Shown piece by piece: positions 33,708 through 42,776 of a DNA stretch of 64,000 bases (position 1 is the first letter of the stretch; each line of letters begins with the position of its first letter). The notes under the pieces were generated by a model. It worked only from the letters and a program-made list of their open reading frames with translations. It did not search any database and had not been told where the DNA came from. The position numbers and the translations under genes were made by a program. The stretch comes from Streptomyces bungoensis (GTDB taxonomy: Bacteria; Actinomycetota; Actinomycetes; Streptomycetales; Streptomycetaceae), in contig NZ_KQ948867.1 of NCBI RefSeq assembly GCF_001514215.1, positions 33,633-97,632 of the forward strand. Reading direction: 5' to 3'.

Positions 33708-34727
33708 GTGCTCTACGGGATCGCCGCGGCGTCCGCCGCCCTCATGCTCGCCGCCGTGCTCGCGGCGCTGCTCCGGGTGCCCGCGCTGCGCGCGGGGATC
33801 ACGGACCGGCGCTGGCAGCGGCCGCTCCCGGTGCTGGGCGGGCCTGCCGTCGTCGCCGTCACCTGCCTGGTGGCCTGGGTGGGGCAGTGGACGAACGTGG
33901 CGCCGCTCGGCGAGGGGGTCGGCGGGCTGCTCGTCGCCGCCGCCGGGGTCGCCGTGCTGGGACTCGTCGCCGACGTCTGGCGGCTGCGGGCGCGGGTGCT
34001 CGTCGCGGGTACGGCGGTGGCGGCGGCCTGTGTGGTGCCCTACGACGAGACGGGTGTGGGGGGCGGGTTGCTGGCCGTGGGGTGGATCGTCTTCTCGTCG
34101 CTCGCCTTCAAGGGGCTCGACCACACCGACGGGCTGGCCGGGACGGTGGGCGTGGTCACCGCCTTCGGGGCGGGTGCCTGTGCCGCCGCCGAGGTGATGG
34201 ACGGGCTCGCCGTGCTGCTCAGCGTGTTCGCCGCCGCCCTCACGGGCTTCCTGATGCACAACTGGCATCCCGCGCGCGTGGGCCTCGGGGCCTCGGGGGC
34301 GCTGTTCACCGGGTTCCTGCTGTCCTCGGCCGCGGTCTTCACGCGCGCGGGGTACGGCCTCGGGCAGAGCGCGGGCGTGTGGTTCTGCCTCGGCGCGGTG
34401 GCCGCCGCCGACTTCCTGCTCGTGCTCCTCACCCGGACCCTGTCCCGCCGGCCCCTGCTGCGGCGCGGTCCCGACCACCTCGCGCACCGGCTGCGGCGGC
34501 TCGGGCTCACCCCGCCGGGCTCCGTGGTGCTGCTGGGTGCCGCCTCCTTCTCCGCGGTGCTCGTGGGGGCGCTCGTGCACACCGGGTGGACCGGCGACGG
34601 GGCCGTGCTGTGGGTGGTCGGAGTGGTCGTGTTCACCGTTCTCGTACTCCTTCGCATCCCTGTCCAACCACCCAAACGGACGGTATCCACGCAGGTCAGC
34701 GGATCGTTGCGTGTAAGGAACGGATGA
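33708..34727 (+). CDS. MraY/WecA-like membrane protein with altered catalytic residues
   Basis: A 339-residue polytopic protein (about ten helices). Landmarks of polyprenyl-phosphate sugar-1-phosphate transferases remain: LPVLGGPAVV, FKGLDHTDGLAGTVG and MHNWHPARVGLGASGALFTG. The first aspartate-rich loop (DDxxD) is absent, and the FMGDxGS signature has become GLGASG, losing an Asp. It may be inactive or use different chemistry. GTG 33708 lies 6 bp after TACCTT, a plausible -10 element, with no ribosome site, so the mRNA may be leaderless. Ends just before the dnaK promoter. Confidence 0.7.
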   Translation: MLYGIAAASAALMLAAVLAALLRVPALRAGITDRRWQRPLPVLGGPAVVAVTCLVAWVGQWTNVAPLGEGVGGLLVAAAGVAVLGLVADVWRLRARVLVAGTAVAAACVVPYDETGVGGGLLAVGWIVFSSLAFKGLDHTDGLAGTVGVVTAFGAGACAAAEVMDGLAVLLSVFAAALTGFLMHNWHPARVGLGASGALFTGFLLSSAAVFTRAGYGLGQSAGVWFCLGAVAAADFLLVLLTRTLSRRPLLRRGPDHLAHRLRRLGLTPPGSVVLLGAASFSAVLVGALVHTGWTGDGAVLWVVGVVVFTVLVLLRIPVQPPKRTVSTQVSGSLRVRNG

Positions 34728-34729
34728 GA

Positions 34730-34750
34730 CTTGAGTCTGCCCGGCTCAGG
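34730..34750. promoter_or_regulatory. Degenerate HAIR operator
   Basis: CTTGAGT, 7 nt, GCTCAGG: two mismatches from the HspR consensus CTTGAGT-N7-ACTCAAG. First of two sites before dnaK. Confidence 0.7.
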
Positions 34751-34781
34751 TCTGTTGACCCACGCCGTCTCCTCGTGCACA

Positions 34782-34802
34782 CTTGAGTCTGTTCCACTCA
34801 AG
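34782..34802. promoter_or_regulatory. HAIR operator (HspR site) of dnaK
   Basis: CTTGAGT (34782-34788), 7 nt, ACTCAAG (34796-34802), a perfect match to the HspR-associated inverted repeat, 20 bp before the dnaK ATG. HspR with DnaK as co-repressor closes this promoter in unstressed cells. Confidence 0.95.
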
Positions 34803-34821
34803 TCAGCTGGAGGAATCAACC

Positions 34822-36648
34822 ATGGCACGTGCGGTCGGCATCGACCTGGGCACGACTAACTCCGTCGTCAGCGTTCTGGAGGGCGGCGAGCCCACCGTCA
34901 TCACCAACGCCGAGGGTGCCAGGACCACGCCGTCCGTCGTCGCCTTCGCGAAGAACGGTGAGGTGCTCGTCGGCGAGGTCGCCAAGCGCCAGGCGGTCAC
35001 GAACGTGGACCGGACCATCCGGTCCGTCAAGCGCCACATGGGCACCGACTGGAAGATCCAGCTGGACGGGAAGGACTTCAACCCCCAGCAGATCTCCGCC
35101 TTCATCCTGCAGAAGCTGAAGCGGGACGCCGAGGCCTACCTGGGCGAGAAGGTGACCGACGCGGTCATCACCGTCCCGGCGTACTTCAACGACTCCGAGC
35201 GCCAGGCGACGAAGGAGGCCGGCGAGATCGCCGGTCTGAACGTCCTGCGCATCGTGAACGAGCCCACCGCGGCCGCGCTCGCGTACGGCCTCGACAAGGA
35301 CGACCAGACGATCCTCGTCTTCGACCTCGGTGGCGGCACCTTCGACGTGTCCCTCTTGGAGATCGGCGACGGCGTCGTCGAGGTGAAGGCCACCAACGGT
35401 GACAACCACCTCGGTGGTGACGACTGGGACCAGCGCGTCGTCGACTACCTGGTGCAGCAGTTCAAGTCGGGCCACGGCGTGGACCTGGCCAAGGACAAGA
35501 TGGCCCTGCAGCGCCTGCGCGAGGCGGCCGAGAAGGCCAAGATCGAGCTGTCCTCCTCCACGGAGACCTCGATCAACCTGCCCTACATCACGGCGTCCGC
35601 CGAGGGCCCGCTGCACCTGGACGAGAAGCTCACCCGCGCCCAGTTCCAGCAGCTGACCGCGGACCTGCTGGAGCGCTGCAAGACGCCGTTCCACAACGTC
35701 ATCAAGGACGCGGGCATCTCGATCAACGAGATCGACCACGTCGTCCTCGTCGGCGGCTCCACCCGCATGCCCGCCGTCGCCGAGCTCGTCAAGGAGCTGA
35801 CCGGCGGCAAGGAGGCCAACAAGGGTGTGAACCCGGACGAGGTCGTCGCCATCGGCGCCTCGCTCCAGGCCGGTGTCCTCAAGGGCGAGGTCAAGGACGT
35901 CCTGCTCCTCGACGTCACCCCGCTGTCCCTCGGCATCGAGACCAAGGGCGGCATCATGACCAAGCTGATCGAGCGCAACACCACGATCCCGACCAAGCGC
36001 TCCGAGATCTTCACCACGGCCGAGGACAACCAGCCGTCGGTGCAGATCCAGGTCTACCAGGGCGAGCGCGAGATCGCGGCGTACAACAAGAAGCTCGGCA
36101 TGTTCGAGCTGACCGGTCTGCCGCCGGCGCCCCGCGGCGTCCCGCAGATCGAGGTCTCCTTCGACATCGACGCCAACGGCATCATGCACGTGACCGCCAA
36201 GGACCTGGGCACGGGCAAGGAGCAGAAGATGACCGTCACCGGCGGCTCCTCGCTGCCGAAGGACGAGGTCGACCGCATGCGCGAGGAGGCCGAGCGCTAC
36301 GCGGAGGAGGACCACAAGCGCCGCGAGGCCGCCGAGACCCGCAACCAGGGGGAGCAGCTCGTCTACCAGACCGAGAAGTTCCTCAAGGACAACGAGGACA
36401 AGGTCCCGGGCGAGATCAGGACCGAGGTCGAGGAGGCCGTCGCCGAGCTGAAGGAGCAGCTCAAGGGCGAGGACACCGCCGAGATCCGCACCGCCACCGA
36501 GAAGGTCGCGGCCGTCTCCCAGAAGCTGGGCCAGGCGATGTACGCCGACACCCAGGCCGCCGCCGGCGGTGCCGAGGCGCCCAAGGCCGAGGACGACGTG
36601 GTCGACGCCGAGATCGTGGACGACGAGCGCAAGGACGGTGCCGCGTGA
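34822..36648 (+). CDS. dnaK: Molecular chaperone DnaK (Hsp70)
   Basis: A 608-residue Hsp70. ATPase domain 1-360: GIDLGTTNSVVSVLEGGEPT, DAVITVPAYFNDSERQATKE, LVFDLGGGTFDVSLLEIGDG and HVVLVGGSTRMPAVAELVKE. Linker DVLLLDVTPLSLGIETKGGI leads to the substrate-binding domain and a helical lid, ending in an acidic tail (DAEIVDDERKDGAA). ATG 34822 is preceded by GGAGG. First gene of dnaK-grpE-dnaJ-hspR; besides refolding, it acts as co-repressor with HspR. Confidence 0.99.
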   Translation: MARAVGIDLGTTNSVVSVLEGGEPTVITNAEGARTTPSVVAFAKNGEVLVGEVAKRQAVTNVDRTIRSVKRHMGTDWKIQLDGKDFNPQQISAFILQKLKRDAEAYLGEKVTDAVITVPAYFNDSERQATKEAGEIAGLNVLRIVNEPTAAALAYGLDKDDQTILVFDLGGGTFDVSLLEIGDGVVEVKATNGDNHLGGDDWDQRVVDYLVQQFKSGHGVDLAKDKMALQRLREAAEKAKIELSSSTETSINLPYITASAEGPLHLDEKLTRAQFQQLTADLLERCKTPFHNVIKDAGISINEIDHVVLVGGSTRMPAVAELVKELTGGKEANKGVNPDEVVAIGASLQAGVLKGEVKDVLLLDVTPLSLGIETKGGIMTKLIERNTTIPTKRSEIFTTAEDNQPSVQIQVYQGEREIAAYNKKLGMFELTGLPPAPRGVPQIEVSFDIDANGIMHVTAKDLGTGKEQKMTVTGGSSLPKDEVDRMREEAERYAEEDHKRREAAETRNQGEQLVYQTEKFLKDNEDKVPGEIRTEVEEAVAELKEQLKGEDTAEIRTATEKVAAVSQKLGQAMYADTQAAAGGAEAPKAEDDVVDAEIVDDERKDGAA

Positions 36649-37307
36649 CGGAGGAGACCCCGGGCTTTGAAGAGAAGCCCGACGTCCCCTCCGGCGCGAC
36701 CCCCGACGACGCCGAGCCGAAGGCCGCTCCCGACAAGGGAGCGGCCCCGGCCGGGGACGTGAACGCAGACGCGGGTCTGGTGGCCCAGCTGGACCAGGTG
36801 CGCACGGCGCTCGGCGAGCGCACGGCGGACCTCCAGCGCCTCCAGGCCGAGTACCAGAACTACCGCCGACGGGTCGAGCGCGACCGGATCGCGGTCAAGG
36901 AGATCGCCATCGCGAACCTCCTGACCGAACTCCTGCCCGTACTCGACGACATCGGCCGCGCGCGGGAGCACGGCGAGCTGGTGGGCGGCTTCAAGTCGGT
37001 GGCCGAGTCGCTGGAGACCGTCGCGGCGAAGATGGGCCTGCAGCAGTTCGGCAAGGAGGGCGAGCCCTTCGACCCGACGATCCACGAGGCGCTGATGCAC
37101 AGCTACGCGCCGGACGTCACGGAGACGACCTGCGTGGCCATCCTGCAGCCCGGGTACCGCATCGGCGAGCGCACCATCCGCCCCGCGCGGGTGGCCGTCG
37201 CCGAGCCGCAGCCCGGCGCGCAGGCCGTCAAGGCCGAGGGCGCCGAGGAGAACACCGAGGCGAAGGCGGCCGACGACAAGGAGAACGGTGGCCCGGAGGA
37301 GGGCTGA
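36645..37307 (+). CDS. grpE: Nucleotide exchange factor GrpE
   Basis: A 220-residue protein. An acidic disordered N-terminus (about 1-45) leads into the long paired helix QVRTALGERTADLQRLQAEY, the motif NYRRRVERDRI, and a beta domain with GYRIGERTIRPARVAVAEPQ; the C-terminus is also acidic and variable. GTG 36645 overlaps the dnaK stop (GTGA), coupling translation. GrpE releases ADP from DnaK. Confidence 0.98.
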   Translation: MTEETPGFEEKPDVPSGATPDDAEPKAAPDKGAAPAGDVNADAGLVAQLDQVRTALGERTADLQRLQAEYQNYRRRVERDRIAVKEIAIANLLTELLPVLDDIGRAREHGELVGGFKSVAESLETVAAKMGLQQFGKEGEPFDPTIHEALMHSYAPDVTETTCVAILQPGYRIGERTIRPARVAVAEPQPGAQAVKAEGAEENTEAKAADDKENGGPEEG

Positions 37308-37349
37308 CGTAATCACTGCAGACAGGAACGGGAAGGAGGGACGTCGGGG

Positions 37350-38525
37350 ATGAGTACCAAGGACTTCATCGAGAAGGACTACTACAAGGTCCTCGGCGTC
37401 CCCAAGGACGCCACCGAGGCCGAGATCAAGAAGGCGTACCGGAAGCTCGCCCGCGAGTTCCACCCGGACGCCAACAAGGGGAACGCCAGGGCCGAGGAGC
37501 GCTTCAAGGAGATCTCCGAGGCGAACGACGTCCTCGGCGACCCCAAGAAGCGCAAGGAGTACGACGAGGCGCGCGCCCTGTTCGGCGGCGGTGGCTTCCG
37601 CCCCGGGCCGGGCGCCGGCGGCGGCTCCTTCAACTTCGACCTCGGCGACCTCTTCGGAGGCGGTGGCGCCACCCAGACCGGGGGCGGCTTCGGCGGCGGC
37701 ATAGGCGACGTCTTCGGGGGCCTGTTCAACCGCGGCGGCGCGGGTACCACGCGTACCCAGCCGCGGCGCGGCCAGGACATCGACACCGAGGTCACGCTCA
37801 GCTTCACGGAGGCCATCGAGGGCGCCACGGTGCCGCTCAGGATGTCCTCCCAGGCGCCCTGCAAGGCCTGCTCTGGCACCGGCGACAAGAACGGCACACC
37901 ACGCGTGTGCCCGACCTGCGTCGGCACCGGGCAGGTCGCCCGGGGCTCGGGCGGCGGCTTCTCGCTCACCGACCCGTGCCCCGACTGCAAGGGCCGCGGC
38001 CTGATCGCCGAGCACCCGTGCCTGGAGTGCAAGGGCAGCGGCCGCGCCAAGTCGTCCCGCACCATGCAGGTCCGCATCCCGGCCGGGGTGACGGACGGGC
38101 AGCGGATCCGGCTGCGCGGCAAGGGCGCGCCCGGCGAGCGCGGCGGACCGGCGGGCGACCTGTACGTGACGGTGCACGTCGGCGAGCACCCCGTGTTCGG
38201 GCGCAAGGGCGACAACCTCACCGTGACCGTGCCGGTGACGTATCCGGAGGCGGTCCTGGGCGGCGAGGTCCGGGTGCCGACCCTGGGCGGCCCGGCCGTC
38301 ACCCTGAAACTGCCTCCCGGCACCCCGAACGGCCGTACGATGCGGGCCCGTGGCAAGGGCGCGGTCCGCAAGGACGGCACCCGCGGCGACCTCCTGGTCA
38401 CCGTCGAGGTGAGTGTCCCGAAGGACCTGCCGGGGAAGGCTCGTGACGCGCTCGAGGCGTATCGCGAGGCGACCGCGGGCGAGGACCCGCGGGCGGGGCT
38501 GTTCGAGGCCGCGAAGGGAGACTGA
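37350..38525 (+). CDS. dnaJ: Co-chaperone DnaJ (Hsp40)
   Basis: A 391-residue type I DnaJ. J domain about 9-75 with the HPD triad (REFHPDANKGN); Gly/Phe-rich region about 85-140; zinc region with four CxxCxGxG repeats (CKACSGTG, CPTCVGTG, CPDCKGRG, CLECKGSG); C-terminal substrate domains ending VEVSVPKDLPGKARDALEAY. It delivers substrates to DnaK and stimulates its ATPase. Third gene of the HspR-controlled operon, 42 bp after grpE. Confidence 0.98.
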   Translation: MSTKDFIEKDYYKVLGVPKDATEAEIKKAYRKLAREFHPDANKGNARAEERFKEISEANDVLGDPKKRKEYDEARALFGGGGFRPGPGAGGGSFNFDLGDLFGGGGATQTGGGFGGGIGDVFGGLFNRGGAGTTRTQPRRGQDIDTEVTLSFTEAIEGATVPLRMSSQAPCKACSGTGDKNGTPRVCPTCVGTGQVARGSGGGFSLTDPCPDCKGRGLIAEHPCLECKGSGRAKSSRTMQVRIPAGVTDGQRIRLRGKGAPGERGGPAGDLYVTVHVGEHPVFGRKGDNLTVTVPVTYPEAVLGGEVRVPTLGGPAVTLKLPPGTPNGRTMRARGKGAVRKDGTRGDLLVTVEVSVPKDLPGKARDALEAYREATAGEDPRAGLFEAAKGD

Positions 38526-38530
38526 GAGAG

Positions 38531-38980
38531 ATGGACGGCCGTCGGCGCAATCCGTACGAACTGACCGAGGAGACCCCGGTCTACGTCATCTCGGTGGCGG
38601 CCCAGCTCTCCGGCCTGCACCCGCAGACGCTGCGTCAGTACGACCGCCTGGGTCTGGTCTCCCCGGACCGCACCGCAGGCCGGGGCCGGCGCTACTCGGC
38701 GCGTGACATCGAACTGCTCCGCCAGGTGCAGCAGTTGTCGCAGGACGAGGGCATCAACCTGGCCGGCATCAAGCGGATCATCGAACTGGAGAACCAGGTC
38801 GCCGCCCTGCAGTCCCGCGTCGCGGAGCTCCAGGCGGCCCTGGACGGCGCGGCGGCCGCGATGCGGCAGCGCGAGGCCGCCGTCCACGCCTCCTACCGCC
38901 GCGACCTGGTCCCGTACCAGGAGGTCCAGCAGACCAGCGCGCTGGTGGTGTGGAGACCCAAGCGGCAGCAGCAGGACTGA
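38531..38980 (+). CDS. hspR: Heat-shock repressor HspR (MerR family)
   Basis: A 149-residue MerR-type repressor: VYVISVAAQLSGLHPQTLRQ, LGLVSPDRTAGRGRRYSARD and the coil IELENQVAALQSRVAELQAA. The last residues VQQTSALVVWRPKRQQQD form the hydrophobic tail expected for DnaK contact. Starts 5 bp after dnaJ. It should bind the HAIR repeats at 34730, 34782 and 46023, so the operon is autoregulated and linked to clpB. Confidence 0.97.
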   Translation: MDGRRRNPYELTEETPVYVISVAAQLSGLHPQTLRQYDRLGLVSPDRTAGRGRRYSARDIELLRQVQQLSQDEGINLAGIKRIIELENQVAALQSRVAELQAALDGAAAAMRQREAAVHASYRRDLVPYQEVQQTSALVVWRPKRQQQD

Positions 38981-38997
38981 GGCACGAGTGGAACACG

Positions 38998-39028
38998 GGG
39001 CCCGCGGGCGTTCAGCCCCCGCGGGCCC
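38998..39028 (+). terminator. Terminator of the dnaK operon
   Basis: Stem GGGCCCGCGGG (38998-39008) with its complement at 39018-39028 and a 9-nt loop, 18 bp after hspR. Confidence 0.75.
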
Positions 39029-39311
39029 TCGCCATGCCCTGGCGGCGCGTCAGGGAGGCTGGCCGAGTCTGTTCGATCTTGTGATCGAATCCACGTCTCC
39101 TCGGCGACACCTGAACTTCCCTTGCATGAAGGGTCCGTAAAGACTGTTTGGAGGTGATTCCGCTCCCCCTTCACAGGACAGCGGAGCGTGCTGTTGCGCG
39201 TTCGTTAAGTGATTCCGCTTGACGCCGGGTGGCCGATCCGCGTTGTCTTTTCAGACACCTGGGTCGTAAAGCAGCACCCACGTCCGGAACGCACCTGAAG
39301 TGAGCCCTCAC

Positions 39312-40418
39312 ATGCGTCGTATCGCCATATCCGTGGCAGCATCCACGATGACCCTTTCGCTCGCCGGCTGCGGCGTGCTGAACGCGACGGGGGACGGCGC
39401 GAGCGCGAGCCCGACCAAGGGGGACGACGTCACCATCGGCCTGCTGCTGCCGGAGAAGGCGAACACCCGCTACGACAAGTTCGACTACCCCATCATCAAG
39501 AGCAAGGTCGAGGAGATGACCGGCAAGAAGGGCCGGGTCGACTACGCCAACGCGAACGCCGACTCCGCCCGGCAGGCCGGCCAGATGCAGAAGATGATCG
39601 ACGACAAGGTCGACGTCATCCTGCTGGACGCGGTCGACTCGCACGCCATCGCCGGCGAGGTGAAGAAGGCCAAGGACGCCGGCATCCCGGTCATCGCCTA
39701 CGACCGGCTGGCCGAGGGCCCGATCGACGCCTACATCTCCTTCGACAACGAGCTCGTCGGCGAGGTGCAGGCCCGCACGCTGCTGGAGGCGCTGGGGTCG
39801 AACGTCGACACCTCCGACAAGATCGTCATGGTGAACGGCTCGCTCACCGACCCCAACGCCAAGCAGTTCAAGCAGGGCGCGCTGTCCGAGCTGAACGGCA
39901 AGGTGACGATCGCCAAGAGCTACGACACCAAGGACTGGAAGCCGGAGAACGCCCAGGCCGAGATGGCCGAGGCGATCAACGTCATCGGCAGGGACAACAT
40001 CGCCGGGGTCTACGCCGCCAACGACGGCATGGCGGGCGGCGTCATCAAGGCCCTGAAGGCCGCCGGCGCCACCAAGATGCCCCCGATCACCGGCCAGGAC
40101 GCCGAACTGGAGGGCGTGCAGCGGGTGGTGGCCGGCGAGCAGTACATGAGCGTGTACAAGCCCTACCCGGACGAGGCCGAGGCCGCGGCCCAGATGGCCG
40201 TCACCAAGGTGCAGGGCAAGGACATCCAGTTCGACGCCCTGACCCAGGACAAGGTGAGCAGCCCCACCGAGAAGGACATCCCGTCCCGGCTGGTCCAGGT
40301 GACCCCGATGACCAAGGACAAGATCAAGGACACCGTCCTCGCCGACGGGATCTACACCGTCGACCAGATCTGCGTCGGCAAGTACAAGTCGGCCTGCGCG
40401 GCGATCGGCCTGAAGTAG
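39312..40418 (+). CDS. Sugar ABC transporter substrate-binding lipoprotein
   Basis: A 368-residue periplasmic-binding-protein type I (XylF/RbsB-like). Lipobox LSLAGC with a cleaved signal MRRIAISVAASTMTLSLAG. Ligand-domain landmarks: VTIGLLLPEKANTRYDKFDY, DVILLDAVDSHAIAGEVKKA, ISFDNELVGEVQARTLLEAL, AGVYAANDGMAGGVIKALKA and ITGQDAELEGVQRVVAGEQY. The two Cys at the end (QICVGKYKSACAAIGLK) may form a disulfide. No permease or ATPase gene adjoins, so it is an orphan receptor or served from elsewhere. Xylose-like pentose is the best guess. A 22-bp terminator stem follows. Confidence 0.92.
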   Translation: MRRIAISVAASTMTLSLAGCGVLNATGDGASASPTKGDDVTIGLLLPEKANTRYDKFDYPIIKSKVEEMTGKKGRVDYANANADSARQAGQMQKMIDDKVDVILLDAVDSHAIAGEVKKAKDAGIPVIAYDRLAEGPIDAYISFDNELVGEVQARTLLEALGSNVDTSDKIVMVNGSLTDPNAKQFKQGALSELNGKVTIAKSYDTKDWKPENAQAEMAEAINVIGRDNIAGVYAANDGMAGGVIKALKAAGATKMPPITGQDAELEGVQRVVAGEQYMSVYKPYPDEAEAAAQMAVTKVQGKDIQFDALTQDKVSSPTEKDIPSRLVQVTPMTKDKIKDTVLADGIYTVDQICVGKYKSACAAIGLK

Positions 40419-40425
40419 CCGGTCG

Positions 40426-40479
40426 GGCACACGACGCGGCGGTCACCTGCCGGAGCGGGTGACCGCCGCGTCGTGTGCC
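40426..40479 (+). terminator. Very long perfect terminator hairpin
   Basis: A 22-bp perfect stem (GGCACACGACGCGGCGGTCACC at 40426-40447 is too long to be chance; complement at 40458-40479) with a 10-nt loop, immediately after the lipoprotein gene. The key run is ACGACGCGGCGG. From 40480 to the LuxR gene at 40781 the spacer is GC-rich with no feature I can assign. Confidence 0.85.
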
Positions 40480-40780
40480 GGGCACTCCCGCATCGCGCCA
40501 CCCCCGTGGGTGCGATGCGGCGACCCCGACCCGGCGGGGGGTGCCCGGCCGGGGCCGCCCCCCGGGTGGGGGGCACCCGGTGGGCGGCTCCAACGATGCC
40601 CCGGGGACGGCTGGTTCACCACCACCATCTTGTTGCAGTGCGACGGGCGGAGGCCGGTCGATACCCGGACATAGCGGCGGCCGGCGACGGCCGCCGCGCG
40701 GGGAGCCGTGTTGCGGACCCGGCGGCCGCCGCGCATAGTTGCGCTCCGTAGGTGGCAGCAAACCGGGGGTGGAATGGGCG

Positions 40781-41833
40781 ATGGCCGGGCACGGAACGGA
40801 GGAGCATCCACACGGTGCCGACCGGCTGTGCGAGGCCGGGGACCGCGTGTACTCCCGGGCCGTACGGCGCGGACGTGTGCCGCGCACGGACGCGGAGCCG
40901 GTGCCGTGCCTGATGGACCTCGCCCTGCTGCACCCCGACCCCGACGACATGGACTGGCTGGTGCCCACCTCCCCGCAGGAGGTCATGACCCGGCTGCTGC
41001 GCGGGGTCTACGACGAGGTCAGGGAGAGCCAGCGGCGGGTGGGCTCGGCGGTGTCCGCCTTCGAGCGGTACGCGGGCCTCGGCCGGCAGCTCCAGGCGCT
41101 CACGTCACCGGGCGGGGGCACGGCCATCCGCGTGCTGGACGGACTGTCGCGCATCCAGGCGGCGATGGACGAGGCGACCGCCGCCTGCACCACCGAGGTG
41201 CTCACCGTGCAGCCCGGCGGGATCCGCCGTGAGGAGGAGCTGACCGAGGGGCTGCACCGGGCGCTGGCGCTGCGCGGCCGGGGCGTGCGGATGCGCGACC
41301 TGTACACGCACGTGGCCCGGCACGGGCAGGGGCTGCTCACCTACCTGGAGCTGATGGGGGACGCGGTCGAGGCGCGCACCCTGGATGAGGTCATCGACCG
41401 GCTGATCCTGTTCGACCGCACGGTCGCCTTCATCCCCGCCAACGCCGAGCGCACGATGGCCCTGGAGCTGCGCCACCCGGGCCTGGTGGAGTACCTGGTG
41501 ACCGTCTTCGAACGGCTGTGGCGGCTGGCGCTGCCGCTGACGGCGCCGCTGCCCGACACCGGCATCGAGGGCATCTCGCACCGGGAGCGGACCATCGCCG
41601 CGCTGCTGGCCGAGGGCCACCAGGACGCGGTGATCGCCGAGCGGCTCGGCATCAGCGTGCGCACCTGCCGCGCCCACATCGCCCGCCTGTCGGACACGCT
41701 CGGCGCGGTCAGCCGGACCCAGCTCGGGGTGCGCATCGCGCAGGTCGGCCTGGACGGGCCCCCGCACAGTGGTCCGCCGGGTCCGCCGGCGCCGGTCAGG
41801 GTTGCCGGTCGAGGATCCCCGAGCGTGCGATGA
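40781..41833 (+). CDS. LuxR-type regulator of a Cys-containing paralogous family (copy 1)
   Basis: A 350-residue protein with a C-terminal LuxR helix-turn-helix (about 250-315: HRERTIAALLAEGHQDAVIA, ERLGISVRTCRAHIARLSDT). The N-terminus carries HPHGADRLCEAGDRVYSRAV, PCLMDLALLHPDPDD, shared by the three genes at 41796-44803. The middle (about 110-240) has TEVLTVQPGG, RMRDLYTHVARHGQG and LFDRTVAFIPANAERTMALE, resembling the phospholipase-D-like sensor half of TrmB-type regulators. No response-regulator receiver domain, so ligand- or protein-sensing is likely. Only copy on the plus strand; its 3' end overlaps that of copy 2 by 38 bp. GTG 40769 is a nearby alternative start. Confidence 0.82.
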   Translation: MAGHGTEEHPHGADRLCEAGDRVYSRAVRRGRVPRTDAEPVPCLMDLALLHPDPDDMDWLVPTSPQEVMTRLLRGVYDEVRESQRRVGSAVSAFERYAGLGRQLQALTSPGGGTAIRVLDGLSRIQAAMDEATAACTTEVLTVQPGGIRREEELTEGLHRALALRGRGVRMRDLYTHVARHGQGLLTYLELMGDAVEARTLDEVIDRLILFDRTVAFIPANAERTMALELRHPGLVEYLVTVFERLWRLALPLTAPLPDTGIEGISHRERTIAALLAEGHQDAVIAERLGISVRTCRAHIARLSDTLGAVSRTQLGVRIAQVGLDGPPHSGPPGPPAPVRVAGRGSPSVR

Positions 41834-42776
41834 GGTAGCCGAGCTGGGCCCGGCTCTCGCTGCCGAGGGTGGCGGCGAGGCGGGCGATGTGCACGCGCGC
41901 CGTGCGCACGTTCATGCCCAGCCGCTCGGCGACGACGGCGTCGGTGTGGCCCTCCACCAGCAGGGCGGCGATGGCGTGCTGGCGCGGGGTGACGCCGTTC
42001 AGGGAGGGCCGCCGCACTGTCTCCGGGTACATGGGCGTGGCCAGGCGCCACAGCCGCTCGAAGGCGGTGACGAAGAACCGGAGCAGGGCCGGGTGCCGTA
42101 CCTCGAGGGCGAGCCGGCCGTCGTCGCCGGCCGGGACGAAGGCGACCGTGCGGTCGACGACGATGAGCCGGTCGGGCAGCTCGTCCAGCGTGCGCGCTTC
42201 CGCCTCCCCGCGCAGCTGCTCGTACCGGGCGAGCACGAGGGGCGCGTGCCGCTGGGTGTGCTGGTAGAGGGTGCGGATGCGGGCGCCCCGGTCGAGCAGC
42301 GCCTGGTCGCGCTCCATGGCGACCGACTGGGCGGCCCGGCCGCGCTCGCTGTGGTAGTGGACGTTGGGCTGGACGCAGAGCAGCTCCTCGGCGGCGCAGG
42401 CCATGGCGTCGCCGATGGCGCCGTTGATGCGTTCGGTGCCGCTGAGGATGCGCAGGGTCGGGGTGTCGTCGTCCGTGCCGTGCGCGGCGCCGAGGCGCAG
42501 CAGCGGCTCGAAGAGGCCGGTGAGGAGGTCCTCGTGGCGGCGCTCGGCGGCGACGCGGGCGCGGGAGCCGCGCAGCAGCCGGTGCAGCAGGGCGGCCGGG
42601 GGGACGGGTTCGAGCCGGGCGAGGTCGTCGACGGCCGGGTGCAGCAGCCCGAGGTCGGTGAGGCAGGGCACGTCCGCCGCGTCCACGGCGGGCAGGTGGC
42701 CGTCGCGCAGGGCCTGCTCGTACCGCGCCGCGCCCGCCTCGCACAGCTCCTCGATCCCGTGTTCGGGATGGTTCAC
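41796..42776 (-). CDS. LuxR-type regulator, paralogue (copy 2)
   Basis: A 326-residue protein from GTG 42776 (VNHPEHGIEELCEAGAARYE), overlapping the stop of copy 3 by four bases. Conserved N-terminal Cys pair (ELC and VPCLTDLGLLHP), middle sensor region with EELLCVQPNVHYHSERG, ARIRTLYQHTQRHAP, VVDRTVAFVPAGDDGRLALE, and a LuxR HTH (RQHAIAALLVEGHTDAVVAE, RLGMNVRTARVHIARLAATL). Last gene of the minus-strand tandem that starts at 44803. Confidence 0.82.
   Translation of the reverse strand: MNHPEHGIEELCEAGAARYEQALRDGHLPAVDAADVPCLTDLGLLHPAVDDLARLEPVPPAALLHRLLRGSRARVAAERRHEDLLTGLFEPLLRLGAAHGTDDDTPTLRILSGTERINGAIGDAMACAAEELLCVQPNVHYHSERGRAAQSVAMERDQALLDRGARIRTLYQHTQRHAPLVLARYEQLRGEAEARTLDELPDRLIVVDRTVAFVPAGDDGRLALEVRHPALLRFFVTAFERLWRLATPMYPETVRRPSLNGVTPRQHAIAALLVEGHTDAVVAERLGMNVRTARVHIARLAATLGSESRAQLGYLIARSGILDRQP

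Noticed and set aside
34816..36315. A 499-codon minus-strand frame over dnaK
   Set aside because: Antisense shadow of a highly conserved chaperone.
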